Assembly (NCBI GenBank): GCA_002778195.1
Contig: PCDI01000020.1
Coordinates: 273,243 to 337,242, forward strand
From: Raffaelea ambrosiae
Taxonomy: Eukaryota; Ascomycota; Sordariomycetes; Ophiostomatales; Ophiostomataceae
Direction of reading: 5' to 3'
DNA length: 64,000 nucleotides
Part shown: in pieces, positions 1 through 10,094 of the stretch
How the letters are laid out: every line of letters begins with the position of its first letter
Numbering within the stretch: position 1 is the first letter of the stretch
Notes under the pieces: model-generated
What the model was told of the DNA's origin: nothing
Seen by the model: the letters and a program-made list of their open reading frames with translations, nothing else
The model's database searches: none
Made by a program: the position numbers and the translations under genes

Positions 1-157
1 CGCCAGTAAGCAAGCTTGAGTGGCTCAGCTTCCAGTCCCTCCGCTCCCCCACTATGATTTCAGAGATTCGCATCCCCTTTCCGCAAGCTGTCCATCCAAC
101 TTGCCCACCAAACGGCCATTGCCATTTCCATATCCTTGGAGCGAACGGGCAGACAGA

Positions 158-1573
158 ATGGCTGACACCCCGCCCATAGGTACGATATATCCTCTGCCTT
201 TTCCCCCCTCCCTTTTCCTCTTCACGGCGCATTTCGCATCTCGCCTTGGACTGGCTGCTTACGTCTCAACCCCGCAGTTCTCGATGGCGGCACCGGCTTC
301 TTGAAGGTCGGCTATGCCGCCCAGAACTTCCCCGAGTTCCAGTACCCGTCTATCGTCGGCCGGCCGATCCTGCGTACGGAAGAGAAGGGCGACAATGATC
401 TCGTCATCAAAGATATCATGTGTGGTGACGAGGCCGCGGCCGCCCGGACGATGCTGCAGATCAGCTACCCCATGGAGAACGGCATCGTGAAGAAATGGGA
501 CGACATGCAGCACCTGTGGGACTACACTTTCTTTGACAAAATGAAAATCGACCCAAGAGGGAGGAAGATCCTCCTGACCGAGCCGCCAATGAACCCCCTG
601 AAGAACCGCGAGCAGATGTGCGAAGTCATGTTCGACCGGTATGGATTTGGTGGCGTCTACGTGGCCATCCAAGCTGTTCTTGCGCTCTATGCACAAGGTA
701 AGTTTGTGCCACAGAAGTAGCCTGCTAGGGTCCTGAAGAAGAGTACCTTTTTTCTCCTATTCGTCTGCCCATTCTGGTGACAAAATGGCAACGACCACTA
801 TTTTTCGAAGCTGTGACTGAGACTCCCTCTGTTTACCTGCAGGTCTGTCGTCGGGCGTCGTCGTGGACTCTGGCGACGGTGTCACACACATTGTTCCGGT
901 ATACGAGTCTGTCGTGCTGAACCATCTCACCCGTCGTCTCGACGTGGCCGGCCGCGACGTCACCCAGAACCTCATCGCGCTTCTGCTGCGGAGAGGCTAC
1001 GCCCTGAACCGAACCGCGGACTTTGAGACCGTGCGCCAGATCAAGGAGAAGCTGTGTTACGTGTCCTACGACCTCGAGCTGGACAAGCGGCTCAGCGAGG
1101 AAACCACGGTTCTTGTGGAGAGCTACACACTTCCCGACGGCCGCGTCATCCGCGTAGGCAGCGAGCGGTTCGAGGCCCCCGAGTGTCTGTTTCAGCCGCA
1201 CCTGGTCGACTGTGAACAGCCTGGCATTGGCGAGTTCCTGTTCAACACCATCCAAGCTGCAGACGTGGATGTGCGGTCGTCCCTCTTCAAGGCGATTGTG
1301 CTTTCTGGCGGCAGCAGCATGTACCCGGGCCTGCCGTCGCGTCTGGAGAAGGAGCTCAAGCAGCTGTGGCTCACGAGGGTCCTGGGCGGCAACCCGGAGC
1401 GGCTGAGCAAGTTCAAAGTGCGGATAGAAGACCCGCCGCGTCGGAGACACATGGTATTCCTGGGCGGTGCCGTATTGGCCAACATCATGGCCGACAAGGA
1501 GTCGATGTGGGTGACGAAGCAGGAATGGGAGGAACAAGGTCCTCGTGTGTTAGAAAAGCTTGGCCCCAGATAG
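158..1573 (+). CDS. ARP2: Actin-related protein 2 (Arp2/3 complex)
   Basis: Arp2 is the ATP-binding core subunit of the Arp2/3 complex, which nucleates branched actin filaments at endocytic patches. Exons are 158-179, 278-697 and 843-1573, joined in frame to 390 residues, the usual Arp2 length. The protein starts MADTPPIVLDGGTGF, the first actin phosphate loop, and the second loop reads VVVDSGDGVTHI at the start of exon 3. Other Arp2-typical blocks are LLTEPPMNPLKNRE, DFETVRQIKEKLCYV, VLSGGSSMYPGLPSRLEKEL and the ending RVLEKLGPR. Both introns have GT-AG ends; without exon 1 the first phosphate loop would be lost, which decides the start at 158. The family assignment is certain; only the 5' UTR, cut by the window edge, is unknown. 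Confidence 0.97.
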
Positions 1574-2438
1574 TCTGTCCCCCTCTTCAACTGTTAGCGA
1601 ACCACGGATGAGTTTTGTTTGTCAACTTCATTTTCACAAAATTAAAATTTCGAGGCACGACGAGCCTTCATGTGCCGACTGGTTTCTGGCTGCCTGTGAA
1701 GTTACGAGTACCGTGTATTAGTTGATACTCTAATTTGGATGAAAGGGGGTGCGCAACCCCACTAGCCACACACAGCCACAGAGCTATCCCCGCCCTCAGC
1801 TTGACAGATTCGCCTCACTGATCGAGCATACCACAGCACTCTCGGCAGCACTCTCTGGGCATGCTTTTCTCTATCTCAAAAGGACCAGCCCATTTCTGCG
1901 ACCGCACTGCATCCGCTCGGCAGCGCAAACACTCGAGCGCACACGCTTCGCAGCCCACTTTATCGAGCACATTGGCCATGGAACAGGGCTGACACTCGAC
2001 GACCCCAATGGCTGCCATTCTGTGAAGCTCTTTTCCCCCCCAGACGACGCACCACGTTCAGATGCTGGGACATCTCAATATACGCTTACATCTCTGTGGA
2101 CAATGAGCCACACGAACCCATCCTCCGGTGCATCAGGACCGGCATCCGGCTCAGCCATGCGGGCACAGGGGTTGAAGAGGGGAGTGCAGGCTGCTTTTGA
2201 AGGCGAGTACACATGTAATTGCAGTGCCCACAAGTAGCGAGAAGGGGCTGCCTGAGATCAGTGCGTCTGGTTTTCGCCTGGTTTTTGTGTGCGGCCGATC
2301 CCGATTTCAAAGCCGTCGCGTGTCAGCTCACATGCTCTTCTCACATTTCTTGCCCCTCTTCTCTCTCTCGGCCTCTCACACTTTCCTCCTTTTCTCTTGA
2401 TATCTTCTTTTGTTTGTCTGCTTTGTTTTGCCCAAAGC
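1574..2438. other. Intergenic, ARP2 3' flank and CDK8 5' flank
   Basis: This holds the ARP2 3' UTR and the promoter and 5' leader of the kinase gene. A 162-codon open frame at 1749-2237 lacks an ATG at its start, resembles nothing I know and is probably fortuitous. The last 100 bases are rich in CT, as in many fungal leaders. Confidence 0.6.
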
Positions 2439-3767
2439 ATGGCTCCAGCTCCAGCTAACCAACGTCGGAATCAAGATCCAGCCAGCCGTGGCCTTGGATA
2501 CATGGGCTACCAGAGCAAAACCCGGGTGACAGACAAATATCGTGTCATCGGCTTCATTAGCAGCGGTACGTATGGCCGAGTCTACAAGGCCGTCAGCCGG
2601 CAAGGGCTGCCCGGCGAGTTTGCCATCAAGAAGTTCAAGCCCGATAAAGAAGGCGAGCAGATCACGTACACCGGGATAAGCCAGTCAGCCATTCGTGAGA
2701 TGGCCCTGTGCAGCGAGCTCTCCCACCCAAATGTCATCCGGCTGGTCGAGATCATCTTGGAGGACAAGTGCATCTTCATGGTGTTTGAGTATGCCGAACA
2801 TGATCTGCTGCAGATTATCCACCACCACACACAGCAGCCGCGGCATCCCATCCCGCCAACAACCATCAAGAGCATCATGTTCCAGCTGCTCAACGGCTGC
2901 CAGTATCTGCATACCAACTGGGTCCTGCACCGAGACCTGAAGCCTGCCAATATCATGGTCACATCAAGCGGGCAAGTCAAAATCGGCGACTTGGGTCTGG
3001 CTCGGTTGTTTTACAAGCCTCTTCACTCCCTCTTCTCCGGCGATAAAGTTGTCGTCACGATCTGGTATCGTGCTCCGGAGCTTTTGTTGGGTGCCCGACA
3101 CTACACGCCCGCCATCGACATGTGGGCCATTGGCTGTATCTTCGCAGAACTGCTCTCCCTGCGACCCATCTTTAAAGGAGAGGAAGCCAAAATGGACTCT
3201 AAAAAGACGGTTCCATTTCAGCGGAATCAGATGCAAAAGATTGTCGATATCATGGGTCTGCCGACCAAGGAGCGTTGGCCGCTGCTTGTCAATATGCCTG
3301 AATACCAGCAACTGACGACCCTGCAAACAAACCTAGCTGGCCACCATCACCACCACCACCATCATCATCACCCGGTTGGTCTGCCGAGTCACGGCAGCAC
3401 TAACAACCTTGAAAAATGGTACTATAGCACCATTAGCCAAGGCCAAACCTCGTCTCCTGCACAACTGAATTCTCTGGGGAATGTAGGTCTGTCCAGCCTT
3501 GGCTCCGACGGCTTCAAACTACTCTCTGGTTTGTTGGAATACGACCCAGAAAAGCGGTTGACAGCTGAGCAAGCACTCGAACACCCCTTTTTTACAAAAG
3601 GCGATGTGTTGAATAGGAATTGTTTTGACGGATTGAAAATGGAATACCCGCATAGACGCGTCAGTCAGGACGACAACGACATACGAACCAGCAGCCTGCC
3701 CGGAACAAAAAGGAGTGGCCTTCCAGATGACACCCTTATTCGCGCCAGCAAACGCATGAAAGACTAA
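2439..3767 (+). CDS. SSN3: Mediator-associated cyclin-dependent kinase CDK8
   Basis: This is the kinase of the Mediator CDK8 module, which with cyclin C phosphorylates RNA polymerase II and transcription factors in the nucleus. It is intronless and 442 residues long. Visible are the glycine loop ISSGTYGRVYK (41-50), the ATP lysine in FAIKKF (K64), the CDK8-like helix SAIREMALCSEL in place of PSTAIRE, the catalytic loop HRDLKPAN (D166), and DLG instead of DFG (184-186), as in yeast Ssn3. The activation segment VVVTIWYRAPELLLGARHYT lacks a clear phosphorylatable T-loop threonine, normal for CDK8. A run of ten histidines sits at about 302-311 in a C-lobe insertion. I start at 2439 (MAPAPANQ); codons upstream in the same frame are leader-like CT-rich sequence. 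Confidence 0.96.
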   Translation: MAPAPANQRRNQDPASRGLGYMGYQSKTRVTDKYRVIGFISSGTYGRVYKAVSRQGLPGEFAIKKFKPDKEGEQITYTGISQSAIREMALCSELSHPNVIRLVEIILEDKCIFMVFEYAEHDLLQIIHHHTQQPRHPIPPTTIKSIMFQLLNGCQYLHTNWVLHRDLKPANIMVTSSGQVKIGDLGLARLFYKPLHSLFSGDKVVVTIWYRAPELLLGARHYTPAIDMWAIGCIFAELLSLRPIFKGEEAKMDSKKTVPFQRNQMQKIVDIMGLPTKERWPLLVNMPEYQQLTTLQTNLAGHHHHHHHHHHPVGLPSHGSTNNLEKWYYSTISQGQTSSPAQLNSLGNVGLSSLGSDGFKLLSGLLEYDPEKRLTAEQALEHPFFTKGDVLNRNCFDGLKMEYPHRRVSQDDNDIRTSSLPGTKRSGLPDDTLIRASKRMKD

Positions 3768-4327
3768 ATAGAAGCACGCGAGAAGATTGGCATTATTTGT
3801 GTCTGTAGAATTTTGCAATACAGCTTACGCCCACAGCACCTGTCCTCAAAGCCACTTCTCCGGCGGCAATATTAGTAGTGATTTGTCTTGTCTTATTTTG
3901 TCCTCACATTCTTCTCAACAATGACCCAACACGATGCGAACAAACAAAATTATTATCAGAATTAGTACGCAGTAAATGAAAATAAGGAAACAGGCAGAAT
4001 AATACACATGGCCTTCCCTTCTCCACGCTAAACGACTCGACGCATACTGGGTATTCCAAATCCATGATCTCCCTCCCCCTTTGACGTCCAGCATATATGA
4101 TTGAAGAGTTTACAATTGCCATCACAAGAGAAGACAGTGGTAGTGAGTAAATGAGCAACCGTGAAAGTCGGCAGCTAGGGAAAAGAAAGAAAAAAAAGAA
4201 CGACAGATGAGCCTCAAGGCTGTCCTGGGTTCCGACAGCCTTTTCCACAAAAGCCCCTGCCAGCTGGCACGATGAGAGGGGGGGGGGCTTCTTTGTTTCG
4301 TGATATCAGGCCTTTGCAGCTGTAGTC
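3768..4327. other. Convergent intergenic, CDK8 and ARF6
   Basis: Two genes end towards each other here, so this holds two 3' UTRs. It is AT-rich with a run of ten G at 4278-4287. I see no gene. Confidence 0.6.
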
Positions 4328-5103
4328 TCATTTCTTCGCGGGAGCCGGGGGTGCCTTGACATTGTTGGATAGCCAGGCCAGACCTTCTAGCAGGCCTTCG
4401 CCTGTCGTTGCGCAGCTGGGCACCACATACCAAATCTTGTCCTTCAATTTGGAAAGCTGGAGGGATTCGGTAACTTCTTGCGGTTTCATTGCTGAGATTT
4501 GGGACAAGAGTGTTAGCCTACGCCCGTTCTGGATTGCCAATTGTCCTTTGTGCAGTCATAACGCAGAGAGTGGGGTGATGTTTTCACGTACCATTGTCAA
4601 GATCCTGCTTGTTTGCAAATACCAAAAGCAGGCTGTCCTTCATTTCTCGGTCGTTGATGATACGGTGAAGCTCCGTTCTGGCCTCGTCCATCCGAACCCG
4701 GTCAGATGAGTCGACAACGAAAATCAAGCCTTGCGTTCCTGTCCTCCCAACAACAAGCAATGATTAGTTCCTGCCAAACATACTTTGTGTGTGTGCGCAC
4801 GCGCGCCAGCAAATAATAGTCCCCCCCCCCCAAGAAACTGAATGTGTGCTTACCGCTGAAGTAATGTCTCCATAGAGGCCGAATCTTGTCTTGGCCGCCC
4901 ACATCCCACACGTTGAACTTGACGTTCTTATACGTGACTGTCTCCACGTTGAAACCCACGGTCGGGATGGTCGTGACGTCCTGCCCGAGCTTCAATTTGT
5001 ACAGGATAGTTGTCTTGCCCGCCGCATCGAGGCCTAACATCAACAGGCGCATTTCCTTCGATCCGAAGATCTTCCCCATCATCTTGGATAACTGGCCACC
5101 CAT
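4328..5103 (-). CDS. ARF6/ArfB-type small GTPase
   Basis: An ADP-ribosylation-factor GTPase acting at the plasma membrane in endocytosis and polarity. Exons on the minus strand are 5103-4854, 4738-4592 and 4491-4328, giving 186 residues. It has an N-terminal Gly2 for myristoylation (MGGQLSKMMGK), the P-loop GLDAAGKTT, switch I TTIPTVGFNVET, switch II WDVGGQDKIRPLWRHYFSGTQG, and the base-binding NKQD and SCATT motifs. VTYKNVKFNVWDVGGQDKI and the LRR-less ARF layout match ARF6 (yeast Arf3, Aspergillus ArfB) more closely than ARF1. The tail ends in a short Pro/Ala/Lys stretch (KAPPAPAKK), longer than in animal ARF6. Both introns have GTAAGC/GTACGT donors and preserve the reading frame. The ARF6 rather than ARF1 call is inference from these blocks. 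Confidence 0.94.
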
Positions 5104-6045
5104 GTTTGCTTGCACAGTCTCTTTTCCTTGGGAGACGCAACGTTGTGTTCGGGTGGTTGACTAAGGTGTCCGGCGGGGGAGGGGAGGGAGCTCTCGATTT
5201 TGACACAGCCTTTGCCTCTCGGTGGAAGTAGGGATGCTGTTTGCGCCGGTTCTCGCCTGTCTCTGGTTTTCTTCTGGTTCTTGGCCCCCTTTATTTACTC
5301 TCTTGTCTTGTTTCTAGCTTCGTTCGCGGATATCGGTATTGGCAATAGGAACAGCAGCGCGGAACGGTGAGGATGGGTCTCGGTTCAGATCGTACGCGTG
5401 CGAGGGTGCTGCGGCGGTCAGAATGGAAGAACAGTTGTAACAGTGGTGACTTCGTTTTCTGTGGTTTCGTAGCCAGTCGTGCGATGACGGTCTTCTGTGC
5501 AGATGCCAATTTACAGTCTTGTGAGCAACCGGTGTTTTGATTCGTTCCTGCCCCTGACCAAAGAAAACGGTCCAAGCGTCAAGGGGCTTGGGTGGGGTTC
5601 GCTGTTTTAGATCTAGTGGGATATGCAGGACGACTAGTACAAGGCAGGTGCCGGGGTGGAGCAGTTGTTCGGGCGGAAAGGTGCCAGCCCTGGCGATGTC
5701 AATTAACTATGTAGTTATCACATAGGAGTCCTCGGTACGGATGTTCGTACAATAGGAGAATAGAGCATGGGGCTCAAGAAAAGCCACCGTTACTAGAGGT
5801 CATAGAAGGCCACATAGATCAGGCGTACACACGCAGATCCATCCCCCATTGCGCATGTTTTCTCACGAGTGTCTTCTCACGAGTGTCTTCTCACGGGGAC
5901 CTACTCACGAGGACCTTCTCGCGAGTACTTTCACAGTCTCCTTTCTCGAGAGTGCCTTCTTAGCATGCTTTCTCTTAAACGCCTCACCCTGCCGGAAGGC
6001 GTCACCAGAACTGCTGCCATACTCGCGTGCATCATCTTCAGGTTG
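5104..6045. other. Intergenic, ARF6 promoter and SGF29 3' flank
   Basis: The right part is SGF29 3' flank and the left part is the ARF6 5' leader and promoter. A degenerate short tandem repeat lies at 5861-5929 (entered separately). No gene is recognisable. Confidence 0.55.
5861..5929. repeat. Degenerate 13-15-bp minisatellite
   Basis: Five tandem units built on TCTCACGAGTGTCT: the first two are identical, the next three diverged and slightly different in length. It lies 117-185 bases past the SGF29 stop codon, probably in its 3' UTR or just beyond. Confidence 0.8.
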
Positions 6046-7302
6046 CTAATTGCGATATTCCACGACAAAGCGGCGCTCGACCTTTTGTAGCGTCCCCGAG
6101 TTCTCCTCCCCTTCAAACCGCAAGTTGACCTTGCCGGAGCCTTTATCGGTACTGATAACCTCGGCCTTGTAGAATGTCGTGCTGTCGGGATACAACGCCA
6201 GGACAGTTTTCCCCGCTTCCAATTCCGACAAATCCTGGCCTACGGGGGGCAAAGGAATCATATTGCTTGCGCTTGTCCGGTACTCTTGGCGTAGTTCGGG
6301 TGCAACATCTGGGTCCTCGTCTTTGACCTTGTAGCGCCGCGATTTTCCCTCGCCGAGCACTTGCTGGACCTTGCCGAGGAACCACTCCGTCGTCTCGTTG
6401 AGGCTTGCCGGCTTGGGCTTGAAGACGACGTCCTGTCCCTTCACAAACATGACTCGCGATCTCTGAGCGGCGGATGAGACGCTGCTCCCTGCGCCTTGTG
6501 GCTCCACGCTGTCTGCCTTGGAAGGGGTGTCGCGGTCGCCGCCGCGGGGGGGCACACTGCCGCGGTTGCTGGAACGGTCGCCGATGCTGCCGCTACCTCC
6601 GAGCTTTCGCGAGTGGCCGCTGCTGCTTGGTTCCGGGTCGCCTTCGTCGCCTGGCCCCTCAAACTCGTATGGGTCCTTTTCCCGTTCCAGCTCCCGCTCC
6701 CGTTCCTTTTCGCGCTCCACTCGTTCTCGTTCTTTTTCCCGTTCCTTCTCCTTTTCCCTCTCCTTCTCTGCCTTCTCGGCTTCTCTTTCCCGTTCGCGTT
6801 CGCGTTCGCGTTCCCTTTCGCGCTCCTTCTCACGCTCTCTTTCGCGCTCTTTTTCGCGCTCCCTTTCCCGTTCTTTTTCCCGCTCTCTCGTGCTGGCCCT
6901 TCCAGCACCTCTGGAAGAGCTTGAACCGAGCATGCTGGCGCGTGACTGCAAGGCAGCACCGGCTTTCTGTTCGGCCTCCTCTTCCTTCACTTTCTGGATG
7001 GCTCTGACCAAACCAAGGCTCGTCAGCATGTTCTTGACACTCTCCTGCACCGCCTCGGACGATCTTACGCCTTTGCGAAAGAGCTCCTCCTGCTTGCGCT
7101 CCTCCTCCTCCGTATTCATGGTTGTTCTGTTTCGTGCCATGAACTTGTCCTGTTCTATGATCTGGTTGACGTTGTCGTTGTCCGTGTTCTGCAACTCGAT
7201 GAAAGCTCCAAACTCCTCTTTGAGCCTCATCCAGATCTGGAGTTCCTCCCCCTGGTCCATTCTCGCCTGGCCGCGCGAGGCGCGGCTCCTATTCGACGAC
7301 AT
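6046..7302 (-). CDS. SGF29: SAGA-associated factor SGF29, tandem Tudor
   Basis: SGF29 is the SAGA/ADA subunit that binds H3K4me2/3 and helps target histone acetylation. The 418-residue protein has an N-terminal helical part (EELQIWMRLKEEFGAF onward), a long charged low-complexity stretch of alternating Arg-Glu and Lys-Glu at about residues 145-230, and a C-terminal SGF29 tandem Tudor domain from about 275 to the end, with blocks DVVFKPKPASLNETTEWFLG, YPDSTTFYKAEVI and NLRFEGEENSG. I start at the ATG at 7302 (MSSNRSR), since open codons further upstream have no ATG. No intron is needed. It diverges from the phosphomannose isomerase gene, sharing an 842-base intergenic region. The charged stretch looks like a coiled coil or extended single helix and is much longer than in yeast Sgf29. 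Confidence 0.9.
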   Translation of the reverse strand: MSSNRSRASRGQARMDQGEELQIWMRLKEEFGAFIELQNTDNDNVNQIIEQDKFMARNRTTMNTEEEERKQEELFRKGVRSSEAVQESVKNMLTSLGLVRAIQKVKEEEAEQKAGAALQSRASMLGSSSSRGAGRASTREREKEREREREKEREREREKEREREREREREREREAEKAEKEREKEKEREKERERVEREKERERELEREKDPYEFEGPGDEGDPEPSSSGHSRKLGGSGSIGDRSSNRGSVPPRGGDRDTPSKADSVEPQGAGSSVSSAAQRSRVMFVKGQDVVFKPKPASLNETTEWFLGKVQQVLGEGKSRRYKVKDEDPDVAPELRQEYRTSASNMIPLPPVGQDLSELEAGKTVLALYPDSTTFYKAEVISTDKGSGKVNLRFEGEENSGTLQKVERRFVVEYRN

Positions 7303-8144
7303 ACTGTGATCCGTCGCAGCTGCGCGAGAATTTGGCCTGGTCAAAACTGGACTGGCAGTCAACGTTGTGGTTCGAGCTGCAGTTCGTGCTCCCACTGGCG
7401 TCCTCTAGTATTCTCCGTGGTCGCTTTCCAAGTTTTTGAGTTCTCTTGGAATGTTAGCCATGATGTAGGAATGGGTAAGATACTCCAAAGACGGATAGCT
7501 TGGGGGTACGAATGACAGTTGATGTGACCAAAGCGCGTTTGATGGAAAGACACGGGGAGGACGAGCTCGGTGTAGCAGGTATAATACTTACGAATGCGCC
7601 CTACTATGTAGAGACAGCGCATAAGATCAAACTGGCAGAAGCAGGCAGGAACGTCCCGATCGCGTATCGCCTCTTTGCCGGACGTGCCTTCCTCGTCTAC
7701 TAGTGGGGAGTGTACTGCTGTGTGTTACATACCTGTCACGAGTTAATACATTAAATACAGCGCATACGTCTCCACTTGTAGACGAGCTATGATTGGCCTA
7801 TGGCCCAGTGCTTAAGAGCCGCAGCATAGCTACTACAAAGTCCCTAGTTATATGAGCAAGCCCCATATTTCTTTCTCACCGCCTTGGTGCTGCAAAGTGT
7901 CCTACCACGTGATATCCCAACATAGCCTGCCCCGCGCGGATCCCCCTGCAAATGAGATACGTGTCGATGTAATAGCACCCGATTTACTGCCGCTCTCCTC
8001 CCTGTGGCAGTCATCACAAGCTGCTCAGCAGACGACGCCGACGCCTCGTGGCCGAATCAACTACACATTGACTCTCTCCCAACGTCTGCTAACACTCCAC
8101 ACTCCTACAATCACCCACTGCGTCACAGTGTGTACGACGGCAGA
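7303..8144. other. Divergent promoter region, SGF29 / PMI
   Basis: This 842-base stretch separates two divergently transcribed genes and must hold both promoters and leaders. I see no coding region. Sequence near 8100-8140 reads like a fungal leader rich in C and T. Confidence 0.6.
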
Positions 8145-9575
8145 ATGCAGATACCTCTGATCCGGCTCCAGTGCGGAGTCAATTCCTACGACTGGGGAAA
8201 GAAAGGCGACACATCAGCGGCAGCCAAGTTTGCGGCTGCCACCCCCGCCGATGGGTTTGCCATCCAGGCCGACCGGCCGTATGCCGAGGTAGGAGCCGCC
8301 AAAAGAAAATGGTCGGCGCCGAATCATATCGTCGTTGGTACCCGCCGCTAACAGGAAGCCCGTTGCCAGCTCTGGATGGGCACCCACCCGTCCAACCCGT
8401 CCAAAGATGTCGTCACCCATCGCGACCTGCTCGACCTGATCCAAGACAACCAGGCCCTCGTGGGCCCGACCATTGCGGCCAAGTTTGGCCGCAAGCTCCC
8501 GTTTCTGTTCAAGGTGCTGTCCATCAACAAGGCGTTGTCGATCCAGGCGCACCCGAACAAGAAGCTGGCCGAGGTTCTCCATGCCCGAGACCCCAAGAAC
8601 TACCCCGACGACAACCACAAGCCTGAGATGGCCATTGCCATTTCCCCGTTCGAGGGGCTCTGCGGATTCCGGCCGCTTACAGAGATCGCCCACTTTTTGA
8701 GAACCGTCGCACCACTACGATCAGTGGTCGGCGAAGAGGCCGCGACGCATTTCCTCGACACAACCGCCGACACGGCCAGCTCCGTCGAAAGCAACAAAAC
8801 GGCGCTTCAGAAGCTGTTCTTGGCTCTGATGTCCGCTTCCCAGGAGTCACTCGCATCTGCCACGTCAGCCTTGGTCGAGTCTGTCTCGGCGGCCAATGCA
8901 GCCGACGAGTTCGCCGGCGGCGGTGTCGAGTCGTCCTCGAGCGCTGTCTTGACCGAGCTGATCAACAGGCTCTATGGCCAGTTCGGCGTGGACTATGGTC
9001 TTTTCAACCTGTTTTTCCTCAACTTTGTTACTCTGCAGCCGGGCGAGGCACTCTACCTGTGCGCCGACGACATCCATGCCTACATCTCCGGCGACATCAT
9101 CGAGTGCATGGCCGCATCGGACAACGTCGTCCGGGCGGGCTTCACCCCCAAGTTCAAGGACGTTCCGACGCTGACCTCCATGCTGACGTACAACTACGCA
9201 CCCATTGACGAGCAAAAAATGCATCCGGTCGACTATCCCTATGCTACTCTGAACAGCACTGCGTACTCGTCCGGCTCGCAAAGCATTCTCTACGATCCTC
9301 CCATCCAGGAATTCAGTGTCTTGCGGACCGCTCTGAAAAGCAACGGCTCCAAAGCCACCTTTGACCCATTAACGGGACCGACCATTGTCATCTGCACAAG
9401 TGGAAAGGGAAAGATTTCGGTTGGTCCAAAGGTCGAGCAAGTGTCCGAGGGCTACGTGTTCTTTGTCGGGGCCACAGCAGAGGCAGTTTTGGAGGCCGAC
9501 GGTCTGGGAGAGGATGAAGAATTCGTCACGTTTTCGGCGTTTTGCGAGATAGAGGACCACAGCAACGGTGCCTAA
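8145..9575 (+). CDS. Mannose-6-phosphate isomerase
   Basis: Type I phosphomannose isomerase: zinc-dependent interconversion of fructose-6-phosphate and mannose-6-phosphate in the cytosol, feeding GDP-mannose for glycosylation and cell wall. Exons are 8145-8288 and 8370-9575 (81-base intron), giving 449 residues. The start MQIPLIRLQCGVNSYDWGKKG is the family's N-terminal signature. The first PROSITE-type block is seen in exon 2 (SIQAHPNKKLAEVLHARDP, with metal-binding Gln/His) and the second in ALYLCADDIHAYISGDIIE followed by CMAASDNVVRAGFTPKFKDV. The C-terminal cupin half runs to the end and total length is typical of fungal enzymes. The ATG chosen is the only one in frame before the signature. 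Confidence 0.97.
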
Positions 9576-10094
9576 AAGCCAGGCAATTTCCAACGATGGC
9601 GAGGAAGTGTGTTTACATTTTTTTTCTCTCTTTTTTTGCTTGTTTACTTGATTCGGCGTTTCGACAGGGGGTTGAGCAAGACCAGCACTCTACAGAATAT
9701 CAGCATTTCCAGTCTCTGCGTGCCGTTCTGCTTACAAGCCGGAGAGCTTCTGCAGAGTCTGTCTATGTGTTTGAGGATTCTAGCTTTATGCTGAGGACAG
9801 ACACTGTGTGAACACCAGAAAAGGCAGAAAAGGCGGGAGAAGAAGAAATAGAAGAGTGAAGCAGACAGTGTATCACTCACATTCCTAAGTTTGAGCTTGT
9901 CTCTACTAATTTTTACCAGCACTCTTGATTATCAATAATCCATGCAAATATCATACAAGCAATAATACAACATGCAAACGAGATACAGACGAAACAAATA
10001 AAAGAACACAAACAAACAAATAAATAGATAGATAGACAAATAAACGAAGAAACGAGAAATAGAAAATAAAAATAAAAAATAAGCAATGGCTCCT
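9576..10094. other. Convergent intergenic, PMI and SAT4-family gene
   Basis: Two 3' flanks meet here. The stretch 9920-10090 is strongly AT-rich with short AAAT/AGAT runs. No gene seen. Confidence 0.6.

Noticed and set aside
1749..2237. 162-codon open frame between ARP2 and CDK8
   Set aside because: No ATG at the start, no recognisable domain, sits in the expected leader/promoter region.
5861..5929. CRISPR-like repeats
   Set aside because: Units are direct tandem without unique spacers and the organism is eukaryotic.
6518..7309. Plus-strand open frame of 263 codons full of Arg-Ser, like an SR splicing factor
   Set aside because: It is antisense to the SGF29 Arg-Glu tract; the Tudor domain on the minus strand is conserved, and the RS pattern is the complement of the RE repeat.
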